A stretch of DNA of 64,000 nucleotides, from contig JAGFJA010000076.1 of NCBI GenBank assembly GCA_024103005.1, forward strand, positions 18,136-82,135, read 5' to 3'. Positions 17,354-26,630 of the stretch are shown here, one piece after another (within the stretch, counting starts at the first letter, position 1; every line of letters starts with the position of its first letter). The notes under the pieces are model-generated. The model did no database searches and was not told the origin of the DNA. It saw only the letters and a program-made list of their open reading frames with translations. The translations under genes and the position numbers were made by a program. The DNA comes from Saprospiraceae bacterium. GTDB taxonomy: Bacteria > Bacteroidota > Bacteroidia > Chitinophagales > Saprospiraceae.

Positions 17354-18430
17354 ATGAACCACAACCACTACATATCCATCATGGCAGGCGGCGTAGGCAG
17401 CCGCTTTTGGCCGGCAAGCAGAGAGGCCAGACCAAAGCAATTTATCGACATGCTTGGGATGGGGAGATCCCTGTTGCAGATGACTTACGACCGTTTTGCA
17501 CCGATGATTAGGCAGCAAAATATGTACTGTGTCACCAACCGGGCTTATGAAGGCCTTGTAGGTGAACATTTGCCTGAATTGCCTGCCGTAAACATTATTG
17601 GCGAGCCTTCCCGCAACAATACCGCACCAAGTGTTTTGTTGACTGCCTTAATAATCTCCCGTGAAAATCCAAATGCTGTCATCGGTTTTGTGCCATCCGA
17701 TCACCTGATTGTTAAAGATGAACATTATCGACAACTTTGCCAGGAAGCTTTTGAATATGCCGCAAATCATGAGGCTATAGTGACCCTTGGGATTCATCCG
17801 AGCAGGCCGGATACCGGTTTCGGGTATATCAATTATGAAAAAAGATCCGTATCGGGACATGTCCACAAAGTTTTGTCATTTAGAGAAAAACCCGATTTGG
17901 CCACGGCAGAACAATTCATCCTGTCAGGCGACTACTTATGGAATGCAGGTATGTTTTTCATGAGTATAAAAACTTTGTTTGCAGCATACGAAAGGCATGC
18001 ACCGGAATTATACCGGATTCTGCTGCCTTTGCGAAATGCCTCAAAAGAAGAAGTTGCAGGGCTTATTTCCGACCTGTATCCTCAGACGCCGAATCTATCC
18101 ATCGACTACGCTATTATCGAGAAAGCTGAAGATGTTTATACGATTCCTTCCGATATAGGCTGGTCCGACCTTGGTACATGGAACTCCTTATTTCAACAGA
18201 TAGAAAAAGACGAGTCCGGAAATGCAGTGATGTGTGACCATATCATCCTGGAAAACGTTACCAATACATTGGTGCGGAACAATACGGATAAATTGGTAAT
18301 TTTGAGGGATGTCAAGGATCTGATCATCGTGGAAGAAGAAGATGTATTATTGATTTATCCTATGAATAAGGAACAGGAAATCAAACAATTGGGAAATAAG
18401 GTCCGGGCTAATTTCGAACGACATTTATAG
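17354..18430 (+). CDS. manC: Mannose-1-phosphate guanylyltransferase
   Basis: 358 residues, the short form without a phosphomannose isomerase domain. It makes GDP-mannose from mannose-1-phosphate and GTP. AGGVGSRFWPASREARPKQF is the nucleotide-binding signature, GFVPSDH the metal-site strand, FREKPDL and LWNAGMFFM the sugar-binding motifs. It supplies gmd and, after it, fcl. It follows the AbiE-type pair by eight bases and precedes a glycosyltransferase by three, so it heads the last polysaccharide operon segment. Confidence 0.93.
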   Translation: MNHNHYISIMAGGVGSRFWPASREARPKQFIDMLGMGRSLLQMTYDRFAPMIRQQNMYCVTNRAYEGLVGEHLPELPAVNIIGEPSRNNTAPSVLLTALIISRENPNAVIGFVPSDHLIVKDEHYRQLCQEAFEYAANHEAIVTLGIHPSRPDTGFGYINYEKRSVSGHVHKVLSFREKPDLATAEQFILSGDYLWNAGMFFMSIKTLFAAYERHAPELYRILLPLRNASKEEVAGLISDLYPQTPNLSIDYAIIEKAEDVYTIPSDIGWSDLGTWNSLFQQIEKDESGNAVMCDHIILENVTNTLVRNNTDKLVILRDVKDLIIVEEEDVLLIYPMNKEQEIKQLGNKVRANFERHL

Positions 18431-18432
18431 TC

Positions 18433-19575
18433 TTGAAAAATAAAAAACCATATAAGGTTGCCTTGGTGGCCAATTCAACCTGGAATTTCTTCAATTTCAG
18501 GATAAATATCATTAGGTCTCTTAAGGAACGTGGCTACGAGGTAGTGCTGATATCGCCACCTGACCAGTATTTGGGGCACTTGCTGGAAGAGGTCGAGGTC
18601 AGGCATATTCCCCTGAAAAATCTGGATCGCAAGAGTGTCAATCCTTTTGGGGAAATGGCATTGTACCGTGAATTCAAAGAAATTTACAGAAAGGAGGCAC
18701 CTGATCTCATCATGCACTATACCATCAAACCAAATATTTATGGCAATATGGCCGCAAAAAAACTAGGCATTCACTCGATATGCGTCATAACCGGGCTGGG
18801 ATATGTGTTTTTGCACGAAAATATCTATAATAAAGTGGCAAAAAGACTTTATCGGAAATCCCTCCGCAAGGCTGACCTCGTCGTATTTGAGAATGCTGAG
18901 GATAAGGATCTCTTTGTTCAGCTGACACTAGTTCCGGCAGGCAAGACGGCGGTCGTCAACGGTTGCGGCATCAACCTGGAATATTTCAAACCCATCAGCT
19001 ATCCGGACAAGTCGGGAGCAAAGACTGTATTTACCTTTATCGCGAGATTGATTCTGGATAAAGGTATTATGGAATTTATCGAAGCAGCCAGATCCGTACG
19101 AAGCCGTTATCCGGATGTCGAATTCTGGGTGGCAGGTGAAATCGATGAAGGTAATCCGACATCAATCAGCCACGAAACCCTTTACGAATGGGTCGAATCA
19201 GGTATCATCAAATATTTTGGTCATGTGAAAGATGTCAGACCAATCATCGCAAAATCGGATTGCATCGTCCTCCCTTCATACAGGGAAGCTATGGCCAGAA
19301 CACTGACAGAAGCCCTGGCTATGGAAAAGCCCGTTATCTCCTGCGATACGAGCGGTTGCAGAACAATTGTGGATGACGGAGTGAATGGCTATTTAGTGCC
19401 TGTAAAGGATGTCGATGCATTGGTGCATGCTTTTGAAACATTCAAATTGCTTCCTGACGACAGTCGCGAGAAAATGGGCAAGAGTGGCCGGAAAAAGGCG
19501 CTTTCCGAGTTTGACGAAGAAATTGTCACCTCTCAGTTTATTGAATTAATCGATGGCCTGAACGCCCATGCCTGA
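18433..19575 (+). CDS. Glycosyltransferase family 4
   Basis: 380 residues. VANSTWNFFNFRINIIRSL at the N-terminus and ITGLGYVF near residue 118 place it in the same GT4 subgroup as the enzyme at 3694. YREAMARTLTEALAMEKPVI is the E-x7-E donor motif; EAM replaces the more common EGL/EGM. The start is TTG at 18433. The coding end overlaps the next gene by eight bases. Probable role: sugar addition at the inner membrane, possibly with GDP-fucose or GDP-mannose as donor given the neighbours. Confidence 0.87.
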   Translation: MKNKKPYKVALVANSTWNFFNFRINIIRSLKERGYEVVLISPPDQYLGHLLEEVEVRHIPLKNLDRKSVNPFGEMALYREFKEIYRKEAPDLIMHYTIKPNIYGNMAAKKLGIHSICVITGLGYVFLHENIYNKVAKRLYRKSLRKADLVVFENAEDKDLFVQLTLVPAGKTAVVNGCGINLEYFKPISYPDKSGAKTVFTFIARLILDKGIMEFIEAARSVRSRYPDVEFWVAGEIDEGNPTSISHETLYEWVESGIIKYFGHVKDVRPIIAKSDCIVLPSYREAMARTLTEALAMEKPVISCDTSGCRTIVDDGVNGYLVPVKDVDALVHAFETFKLLPDDSREKMGKSGRKKALSEFDEEIVTSQFIELIDGLNAHA

Positions 19576-20824
19576 TAAGAAAATCCTCTTCCTCCTCTAT
19601 AATTTCCCTCCCGAATTCGGCACTGCGCCTAAGCGCAATTATCGGATGTATAAAACCATTGGCAAGCATTTCAGCCAATCATTCATCATTACGAAAAAAA
19701 AGTCTGAAATAAGGCCCGATGCAGGTATCATCGAATTGAAGACCTTTGATTATCGTGACCTTATAAAGAAATTTTCATCCTCAGGCTATGTGGCTGAGTC
19801 GGCTAAATCCAGCCTTTTCAGCAGATTCCTTATTAAATTGATAAATACCTTCCCATTCAACATCCTATTTGGTGAAGGAGGCGGCATCTATATGCTAAAT
19901 AGTTGCAAAGCTGCATCCCGACTGATTAAACAACATTCCATAACCCATATTTATTCTTCGTACCGACCCATTGCCGATCATTTTGTGGCAAACCGGCTCA
20001 AAAAGAAATTTCCGTCTTTGGTGTGGATTGCCGATTTTCGGGATCTGCCGGTGGAGCCGCATTATAAACTGCAATTTTTTCCACGTATCCATCATTTCAT
20101 TTACAAAAAATTATTTCAACGTACAGATGTGATGACGACCGTTTCTCAAGGGTTGGCAGATGAGCTTGATCGCTATGACAGACCGGTCTTTTCAGTGATG
20201 AATGGCATGGATGCCGATTATGCATTTCCCCTTCCGGTTACTACCGACTATTTCAGTTTGGTCTATACCGGCTCGATGTATTCGGATGAACGCAATCCGT
20301 GGCCCGTTTTTGCAGCGCTGAACAATCTTATCGGCTCGGGAAGAGTAAAGCGGGATAAGATTCGGATTGAATACGCCGGTAAAGACAGTGCATTCTGGCG
20401 GGATATGGCTCAAGAAGCACAATTGGAAGACATACTGAATGATCACGGTTTGCTGGATGGAGCTTTAGCCGGCTCGCTCCAACAAAATGCATGCATCAAC
20501 CTTTTGCTAACTATGTCATCCAATCAGTTGAGCGGCATTCTTACCGGGAAATATATTGAATACCTTCAGGCCGGCAACCCGATATTGTGCATCGTTAAAA
20601 ATCAGAATGATACATTTCTGGCTCAGGAATTATCAAGATTAAATGCAGGGATAAGCGTGTCCGACAAAGAAGAAGAATATCCCGCTATTGAGCAATTTAT
20701 CCTGGATAAATACCTCAATTGGCAGGCGACAGGAAAAAATGAAAAGACTTCCGACCAATCGACCATCCTGCAGTTTTATGATTCGAACCGTCTGATTTCA
20801 GTGATTGAACCTTATCTGAAATGA
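19568..20824 (+). CDS. Glycosyltransferase family 4-like protein
   Basis: 418 residues. KILFLLYNFPPEFGTAPKRN is the loop seen in GT4 enzymes of the WbuB/fucosyltransferase kind. WIADFRDLPVEPHY and TTVSQGLADEL are further marks of this group. The C-terminal donor domain is less canonical: the GILTGKYIEYLQAGNPIL region replaces the E-x7-E motif, as in related proteins. It overlaps the preceding gene by eight and the following one by four bases (ATGA). Confidence 0.8.
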   Translation: MPDKKILFLLYNFPPEFGTAPKRNYRMYKTIGKHFSQSFIITKKKSEIRPDAGIIELKTFDYRDLIKKFSSSGYVAESAKSSLFSRFLIKLINTFPFNILFGEGGGIYMLNSCKAASRLIKQHSITHIYSSYRPIADHFVANRLKKKFPSLVWIADFRDLPVEPHYKLQFFPRIHHFIYKKLFQRTDVMTTVSQGLADELDRYDRPVFSVMNGMDADYAFPLPVTTDYFSLVYTGSMYSDERNPWPVFAALNNLIGSGRVKRDKIRIEYAGKDSAFWRDMAQEAQLEDILNDHGLLDGALAGSLQQNACINLLLTMSSNQLSGILTGKYIEYLQAGNPILCIVKNQNDTFLAQELSRLNAGISVSDKEEEYPAIEQFILDKYLNWQATGKNEKTSDQSTILQFYDSNRLISVIEPYLK

Positions 20825-21894
20825 AAAAAATCTTTTTTGTTGTAGGAGCCAGACCCCAATTCATCAAGGCGGCACCCATATTGACGGAAATGCGTCGATA
20901 TCCGGTTGCGACTAAACTAATCCATACCGGCCAGCATTACGACCATAATCTGTCCGATGTCTTCTTTGATGAACTGGAGATACCTACGCCTGATTTCAAC
21001 CTGAATTGTGGTTCCGGAACTTCTGTGGAGCAATATCTCAACGTCTTGTCGCGGCTGACAGAGATATTGATCCAGGAAATGCCTAATCTGATTGTCGTAT
21101 TTGGAGATACCAATTCTACCGGTGCCTCAGCCCTCTGTGCTGCCCTCCATCAGATTCCCATTGCACACGTGGAAGCCGGACTGCGAGAGTTCGATAAATT
21201 TATCCCGGAGGAAACAAATAAACTGGTTGCAGATTCACTGGCTGACATATTTTTTTGTCCCACACAAAGTGCAGTCAATAATCTGAACCAGTCCAATGTC
21301 AGCGGGCACATAGTTCTGAGCGGAGACCCATCCCTCGACCTGCTATTTGCAAGGCAGGGTAAGTTTGATATTCCCGATCTCAATCATTTTCCGGCAGCTC
21401 ATCCGGGGCAATATTTTTTAGCAACCTGTCACCGTCAGGCTAATACCAACGACCGGCAATCACTTGAAAATATTTTACGTGCCTTTACGCAATTGCCTTT
21501 TCCCGTTATCTTTCCTATTCATCCAAGAACACAAAAAGCAGTAGAAGACTTCAGTCTGCACAGCTATCTCAGTCATCCGAATATATGTGTTGTTCCGCCA
21601 ATCGGATTTTGGGAGACTCAGTCCCTTCTTGCACATTGTAACAAGGTACTGACCGACTCAGGCGGCCTTATCAAAGAGGCATATTTTCATGGAAAATATT
21701 CATTAATCCTGGATCGGCAGACGGAATGGGTAGAAGTTATCGAGGAAGGCAGAGGTGTCATATGCGGACCGGATTATGACCGGATTATCCTGCATATTGA
21801 CGACATTATCAGCTCCCCTGCAAAAAATACCTCCTTAGGCTCAGGCAATAGCAGTCAGATAATCGCACAACAATTGTTCAACAGTTTATACTGA
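20821..21894 (+). CDS. UDP-N-acetylglucosamine 2-epimerase family protein (WbpI-like variant)
   Basis: 357 residues. GARPQFIKAAPIL, HTGQHYDHNLSDVFFDEL, HVEAGLREFDKFIPEETN and LTDSGGLIKEAYF identify the epimerase family. In place of the TERPE motif of WecB it has LDRQTEWVEV, which I recall from WbpI-type enzymes that epimerise diacetamido-uronic acid sugars. It probably acts on a different UDP sugar from the enzyme at 11102. It is the last gene of the polysaccharide cluster. Confidence 0.8.
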   Translation: MKKIFFVVGARPQFIKAAPILTEMRRYPVATKLIHTGQHYDHNLSDVFFDELEIPTPDFNLNCGSGTSVEQYLNVLSRLTEILIQEMPNLIVVFGDTNSTGASALCAALHQIPIAHVEAGLREFDKFIPEETNKLVADSLADIFFCPTQSAVNNLNQSNVSGHIVLSGDPSLDLLFARQGKFDIPDLNHFPAAHPGQYFLATCHRQANTNDRQSLENILRAFTQLPFPVIFPIHPRTQKAVEDFSLHSYLSHPNICVVPPIGFWETQSLLAHCNKVLTDSGGLIKEAYFHGKYSLILDRQTEWVEVIEEGRGVICGPDYDRIILHIDDIISSPAKNTSLGSGNSSQIIAQQLFNSLY

Positions 21895-22063
21895 ATTTTT
21901 TTACCTTAGTATCTTTCCTCACAGTGACATAATTTCACCTTCATCGTCTTAGCCCTGTTAATTCCCTTTTGACAAAAAAATTTTTTTCCTGTATTTATCT
22001 GCTGTTGAAACACAGATTTGTTTTCCTGCACACCTTATATTTACGCTTCGAATCAATGCGTCT

Positions 22064-23326
22064 GTGGATCAGAAAATAAACAATTGGCTTGATACCTTCG
22101 AGTATTATCTTCGCCTGGACAATAATGGCTATTCACTAGATCCTTATCACAGGCATGAATCATTGATCGGTTGTGGTGTAAAGGCAATTTTTAAGATAGA
22201 CAAACCGGATCGTAAACTGCTGAATGATTTCCGGACATTTCTTCATCACCATAGAGGTCAATACATCATGGGTCACCTAAGCTTTGAGGCAAAGGACCTC
22301 TTTGAACACACTACTACCTCTCTGCCGACATTTATCGAAGTTCCACTTCTAACATTCTTTGTTCCCCAACACGTCATTTCGGTCAACCATAATCAAGTGA
22401 CCATCCTCGATTCACCTCTTTCTCTTGAAGAGCTTATGGAAGCAGTGGATCGTTCACCACAGCCCGAAGTGATACCTCCTTCAAAGAGCCACGGATATTT
22501 CGCAATAGAAAAAAGCCGTTACATCAGCGATGTAGGGCATTTAATCGATCATATTCATCGGGGTGATATATATGAAATCAATTATTGCCAGCCGTATCAT
22601 ATCGAAGATATTTACCTCAGAATCATTCATTTTTATCAGCAATTGCGTGACATTTCCGGACCACCCTTTGGTGCAATGTACCGCCATGAAAATCTATATT
22701 TAGCCAGTGCCAGCCCCGAAAGGTTTGTAGCAAAAAGGGGTAGGAAGTTGATTGTTCAGCCGATTAAGGGCACCAACAGGCGATTGGTAGATGATACAGA
22801 GAATAAAAATCAACAACGACTCCTTAGAGAAAGCCAAAAAGAGCGGTCAGAAAATGTCATGATAGTAGATCTGATGCGCAACGACCTGTCCAAAATATGT
22901 GTTCCTTCAAGCGTTACTGTAGAAGAGTTGTTTGGAATATATGCATTTAAACATGTCAACCAGATGATATCTACTGTTGTAGGTGAAACCATGACCGATA
23001 TCGACCTGGCAGATGCAATGGAGGCTCTCTTTCCGATGGGGTCAATGACGGGTGCTCCAAAAATAGAGGCATTGAAATTGACCGATAGGTATGAATCCTT
23101 TGCAAGGGGCTTGTATTCCGGCACGGTAGGTTATATTGACCCTTCCGGCGACTGGGACTTTAACGTCATCATTCGCTCACTTATCTATGACGATACAACA
23201 CGAAAAGCTGCACTATGGGCAGGCGGCGCCATCACTGCATTATCAGATCCCTTTGCAGAATACGAAGAAAGTATCCTCAAAATGGAAAGTATCCTGCAAT
23301 TGATTTCCTCTAAAATTGTTTCCTGA
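22064..23326 (+). CDS. pabB: Aminodeoxychorismate synthase component I
   Basis: 420 residues. Chorismate-binding enzyme that aminates chorismate to 4-amino-4-deoxychorismate for folate synthesis, using ammonia from the partner glutaminase. GDIYEINYCQP, ASPERFVAKRG, QPIKGTNRR, ENVMIVDLMRNDL and MGSMTGAPKIEALKL are the active-site motifs; the PIKGT threonine favours the aminodeoxychorismate type. The start appears to be GTG at 22064; a nearby ATG at 22056 is out of frame. pabA follows 108 bases later with its own -7 box. It could also feed anthranilate, but no trp genes are near. Confidence 0.85.
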   Translation: MDQKINNWLDTFEYYLRLDNNGYSLDPYHRHESLIGCGVKAIFKIDKPDRKLLNDFRTFLHHHRGQYIMGHLSFEAKDLFEHTTTSLPTFIEVPLLTFFVPQHVISVNHNQVTILDSPLSLEELMEAVDRSPQPEVIPPSKSHGYFAIEKSRYISDVGHLIDHIHRGDIYEINYCQPYHIEDIYLRIIHFYQQLRDISGPPFGAMYRHENLYLASASPERFVAKRGRKLIVQPIKGTNRRLVDDTENKNQQRLLRESQKERSENVMIVDLMRNDLSKICVPSSVTVEELFGIYAFKHVNQMISTVVGETMTDIDLADAMEALFPMGSMTGAPKIEALKLTDRYESFARGLYSGTVGYIDPSGDWDFNVIIRSLIYDDTTRKAALWAGGAITALSDPFAEYEESILKMESILQLISSKIVS

Positions 23327-23346
23327 TGATAAAATCACATCTGTGC

Positions 23347-23354
23347 TATTTTTG
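23347..23354 (+). promoter_or_regulatory. -7 promoter box before pabA
   Basis: TATTTTTG, 79 bases before the ATG at 23434, suggests separate transcription of pabA. Confidence 0.45.
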
Positions 23355-23433
23355 ACAATTGGAGGATATATGTTGCGCTTTTGCTCAGATTTACGGACAA
23401 AGCCATATCCCGCGCTGAAAAAATCGAATAAGA

Positions 23434-24006
23434 ATGAACAAACTTTTGGTATTTGATAATTACGATTCTTTCACGTTCAATTTAGTCAATTATGTGAAAG
23501 ATATTGGTACCCATGAGGTGGAGGTATATAGAAATGATGCCATTTCTTTAGAAGAGTTGGATAGGTATGATTCGATAATTCTGTCACCGGGGCCGGGACT
23601 CCCCGCAGATGCAGGCATCCTGATCCCTCTCATAAAAAAATATGCTTCGACCAAAAAAATTCTGGGAGTATGCCTTGGGATGCAGGCAATAGGTGAGGCC
23701 TTCGGCAGTTCCTTGACTAATTTGGAGAAGGTTTTTCACGGTGTAGCTACACCAATTTTTGTCAAAGATCCCTCTGATATACTGCTGGGTTCACTTTATC
23801 CTTCCTTTACAGCCGGAAGATATCATAGCTGGGTGATTAATAAAGACAGCTTGCCTGAATGTCTGCTTGTTACTGCGACGGATGAAAATGGGGAATTGAT
23901 GGCAATTCAACACAAAAGTTATCCTCTTTATGCCGTACAATTTCATCCGGAATCAATACTTACGCCACAAGGAAAAACGATAATCCAAAATTTCCTGAAC
24001 TTATAA
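23434..24006 (+). CDS. pabA: Glutamine amidotransferase component of aminodeoxychorismate/anthranilate synthase
   Basis: 190 residues, class I glutamine amidotransferase. DNYDSFTFNLVNYV is the N-terminal signature, LSPGPGLP the oxyanion loop, GVCLGMQAIGEAFG holds the nucleophile Cys near residue 78, and VQFHPESIL holds the catalytic His-x-Glu. It delivers ammonia to PabB (22064). In bacteria with one such subunit it may also serve anthranilate synthase. Confidence 0.88.
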   Translation: MNKLLVFDNYDSFTFNLVNYVKDIGTHEVEVYRNDAISLEELDRYDSIILSPGPGLPADAGILIPLIKKYASTKKILGVCLGMQAIGEAFGSSLTNLEKVFHGVATPIFVKDPSDILLGSLYPSFTAGRYHSWVINKDSLPECLLVTATDENGELMAIQHKSYPLYAVQFHPESILTPQGKTIIQNFLNL

Positions 24007-24720
24007 GCAGGCGTATAAAACAGTCGGTATGCTATCACAAATTATCCGGGGGAAAAAGCTTTGCAAGAAATAGCGGAACTACGAAAGGAAATATACCTTG
24101 AAAGCGAAGTAGCCGTATATCTTATTGCCTTTTTTCGAAACATCCAATCTCTGTTAAAAATATTAAAGGATTCCGGAAGGCATTGGAGGAGCTGTGCTTT
24201 AAAATTGATTCTTCAGACTTGATACAAAAGATGAGATTGGGACCTATGGTGACTGAAAGAATGAATTTATCAACTCTATAGTGTCGAATTTTTTCAAACC
24301 CTATCGCAATCAATTTTCAGTCATTTATGAAATTTAAAGAATATTTTATCACCGGTCGTTGGTTTAAGTCGTTCTCGGACAAGGATTGAAAAGTGTTTTT
24401 GACGGTTCATTAATTAATTGCCTGCTCATCTGTTCTATCCATAATAACTAAAAGATAATCGCAATAAATCCTCCTTTATCCCGCACTCACTGTTTTGTGG
24501 AGCAAGGTAGTATAAAGTTTATTTTTGAATATGAATCCATTAAAGGTGCATAACCAGAGTGCTGGTTTGAAGGAATAAAAGTATTTTTCAGTTTAATTAA
24601 GAAAAAAATAAATATATTATCTATTAAATATTGAATAATATTGGCTAATTTTTAACTTTACCGAATTAAAACTCAAATTTCCCTGATATATTGAATTAAA
24701 ATTGTAAAAAAAAAAAGCCG
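24007..24720. other. 714-base gene-free stretch
   Basis: No credible gene. A short plus-strand frame around 24062-24230 (EIAELRKEIYLESEVAVYL) is open for some 50 codons without recognisable family features and could be a decayed gene end. The last 150 bases are strongly AT-rich and include a run of A just before the permease ATG. Confidence 0.4.
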
Positions 24721-26367
24721 ATGAGTATTTTTATAAAGAAGTCCATTTCCGGATTATTACAGGAAGCAGACGAAACCGGAAATCATACCCTGAAACGCAC
24801 CCTTGACGCCAAGGCATTGATTGCATTGGGAATAGGGGCCATCATCGGAGCGGGATTGTTTTCCATAACCGGATTGGCTGCTGCAAACAATGCGGGACCG
24901 GCCATAACCATTTCCTTTGTAGTAGCGGCATTAGGTTGTGCTTTTGCCGGGTTGTGTTATGCTGAATTTGCATCCATGATTCCGGTAGCCGGAAGTGCCT
25001 ACACATACAGTTACGCTACTATGGGCGAATTTATAGCCTGGATCATCGGCTGGGACCTGGTGCTCGAATATGCGGTGGGAGCGGCTACTGTAGCCATTAG
25101 TTGGAGTCGTTATTTTGTCAAGTTCTTTGAAGGATTTGGAATACATCTTGGACCGGAATGGACGGCCGGTCCCTGGGAAGGTGGTCTTATAAATCTACCT
25201 GCTGTCTCCATTGTCCTTTTGATGAGTCTATTGCTCATCAGAGGAACAAAAGAATCCGCCTTAGTCAATGATATCATTGTCCTTCTGAAAGTATCCGTAG
25301 TGCTCATCTTTATCTTCCTTGGCTGGAAATATATCAATGAAGCGAATTATGTACCATTTATCCCGGAAAATACAGGCAAATTCGGAGAATTCGGTTTTAG
25401 CGGAGTTATACGGGCAGCTGCCATAGTATTTTTTGCATATATTGGGTTTGATGCCGTTAGTACAGCGGCACAGGAAGCAAAAAATCCGAAGAAAGACATG
25501 CCAATAGGCATTCTTGGATCTCTGGTGATTTGTACAGTGCTTTATATTCTCTTTGCATTTGTCATGACAGGTGTAGCCAATTACAAGAGTTTTGCAGGTC
25601 AGGACGGAATTGCTCCGGTCGCCCATGCCATCAGCTTGATGGGCTCGCCTGATAGCCAGGGTGTGATACATCCTGATTACCCATGGCTCAACAGGGCAAT
25701 TGTGGTAGCTATCTTGGGCGGTTATTCTTCCGTCATCATGGTGATGCTCATGGGGCAATCCAGAGTATTTTACAGCATGAGTAAGGATGGATTGATTCCA
25801 AAGGTATTTTCTACCATCCATCCAATCTTTCAGACACCGTTTAAAAACAATATCATCTTTATGGTATTTGTGAGCTTATTTGCAGCTTTTGTTCCGGCAA
25901 GTATTGTGGGTGAAATGACAAGCATAGGCACGCTTTTTGCCTTCATCTTAGTCTGCGCAGGCATCTGGGTAATGAGGGTCAAGATGCCGGAAATACCCCG
26001 TGCATTCAAAACACCTTTAGTTCCCTTAGTGCCTATCCTCGGTATTATTACCTGTCTGTTTATGATGGTGTTTTTGCCGGTAGATACCTGGATCAGACTC
26101 ATCGTATGGATGCTCATCGGAATGGATATTTACCTGGGCTATGGAATACGCCACAGTGCCTTAAATAATGAATCCGGTCAACGTTCCGGGCGCAGGGTAG
26201 TTTTATATACAGGATTGGCGTTGTCCGCTCTCCTGATAATTACAGGTTTCCTCCATCAGAATGTGGTTGGCTGGGACAGTAGTAGAACTCTTTTCTGGGT
26301 AGCAATAGTTTTTTCAATTGTGCACTTCATATTTTACATTTCAAGACTATTCAAAGAAAGATCATAA
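24721..26367 (+). CDS. APC-family amino acid permease
   Basis: 548 residues with about 12-13 membrane segments. LKRTLDAKALIALGIGAIIG, then AGLFSITG, is the TM1 helix break that binds the amino-acid backbone. IPVAGSAYTYSYATMGEFIA, FFAYIGFDAVSTAAQEAKNP and KDMPIGILGSL are standard APC (cationic amino acid/YfnA-like) motifs. The C-terminus has two extra segments. It would import amino acids across the inner membrane. A rho-independent terminator follows at 26387. Confidence 0.88.
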   Translation: MSIFIKKSISGLLQEADETGNHTLKRTLDAKALIALGIGAIIGAGLFSITGLAAANNAGPAITISFVVAALGCAFAGLCYAEFASMIPVAGSAYTYSYATMGEFIAWIIGWDLVLEYAVGAATVAISWSRYFVKFFEGFGIHLGPEWTAGPWEGGLINLPAVSIVLLMSLLLIRGTKESALVNDIIVLLKVSVVLIFIFLGWKYINEANYVPFIPENTGKFGEFGFSGVIRAAAIVFFAYIGFDAVSTAAQEAKNPKKDMPIGILGSLVICTVLYILFAFVMTGVANYKSFAGQDGIAPVAHAISLMGSPDSQGVIHPDYPWLNRAIVVAILGGYSSVIMVMLMGQSRVFYSMSKDGLIPKVFSTIHPIFQTPFKNNIIFMVFVSLFAAFVPASIVGEMTSIGTLFAFILVCAGIWVMRVKMPEIPRAFKTPLVPLVPILGIITCLFMMVFLPVDTWIRLIVWMLIGMDIYLGYGIRHSALNNESGQRSGRRVVLYTGLALSALLIITGFLHQNVVGWDSSRTLFWVAIVFSIVHFIFYISRLFKERS

Positions 26368-26386
26368 ACAATCCGAATTATTATCA

Positions 26387-26422
26387 AAAGACCGGTATGT
26401 TAATCATATCGGTCTTTTTTTT
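26387..26422 (+). terminator. Rho-independent terminator after the permease
   Basis: Stem AAAGACCGGTATG with CATATCGGTCTTT (one G-T pair), loop TTAAT, then a T-run to 26422. Confidence 0.8.
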
Positions 26423-26630
26423 GTTATTTCATTAAATGCCCTGGTTTCATTTGCAGAAAATCAGAAAAATAAGCCAACCAACAAAAAAAGCCGCTAACGG
26501 GTGATAATCCACCTCCTGCTTCAGGCCAACCTTCTATTTTGGTATCAAATTTTTAATCTCAAAATTTATATTTACTTTTACAAATTATCTGCATGTAGCC
26601 GTTATAATGGAGCGGTGAATTTGATGATTT

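Noticed and set aside
24062..24300. Decayed gene after pabA
   Set aside because: A short open stretch only; stops in all frames and no recognisable motif.
25261..25821. 186-codon minus-strand frame
   Set aside because: It lies entirely inside the APC permease gene and has no family features; shadow of the real frame.
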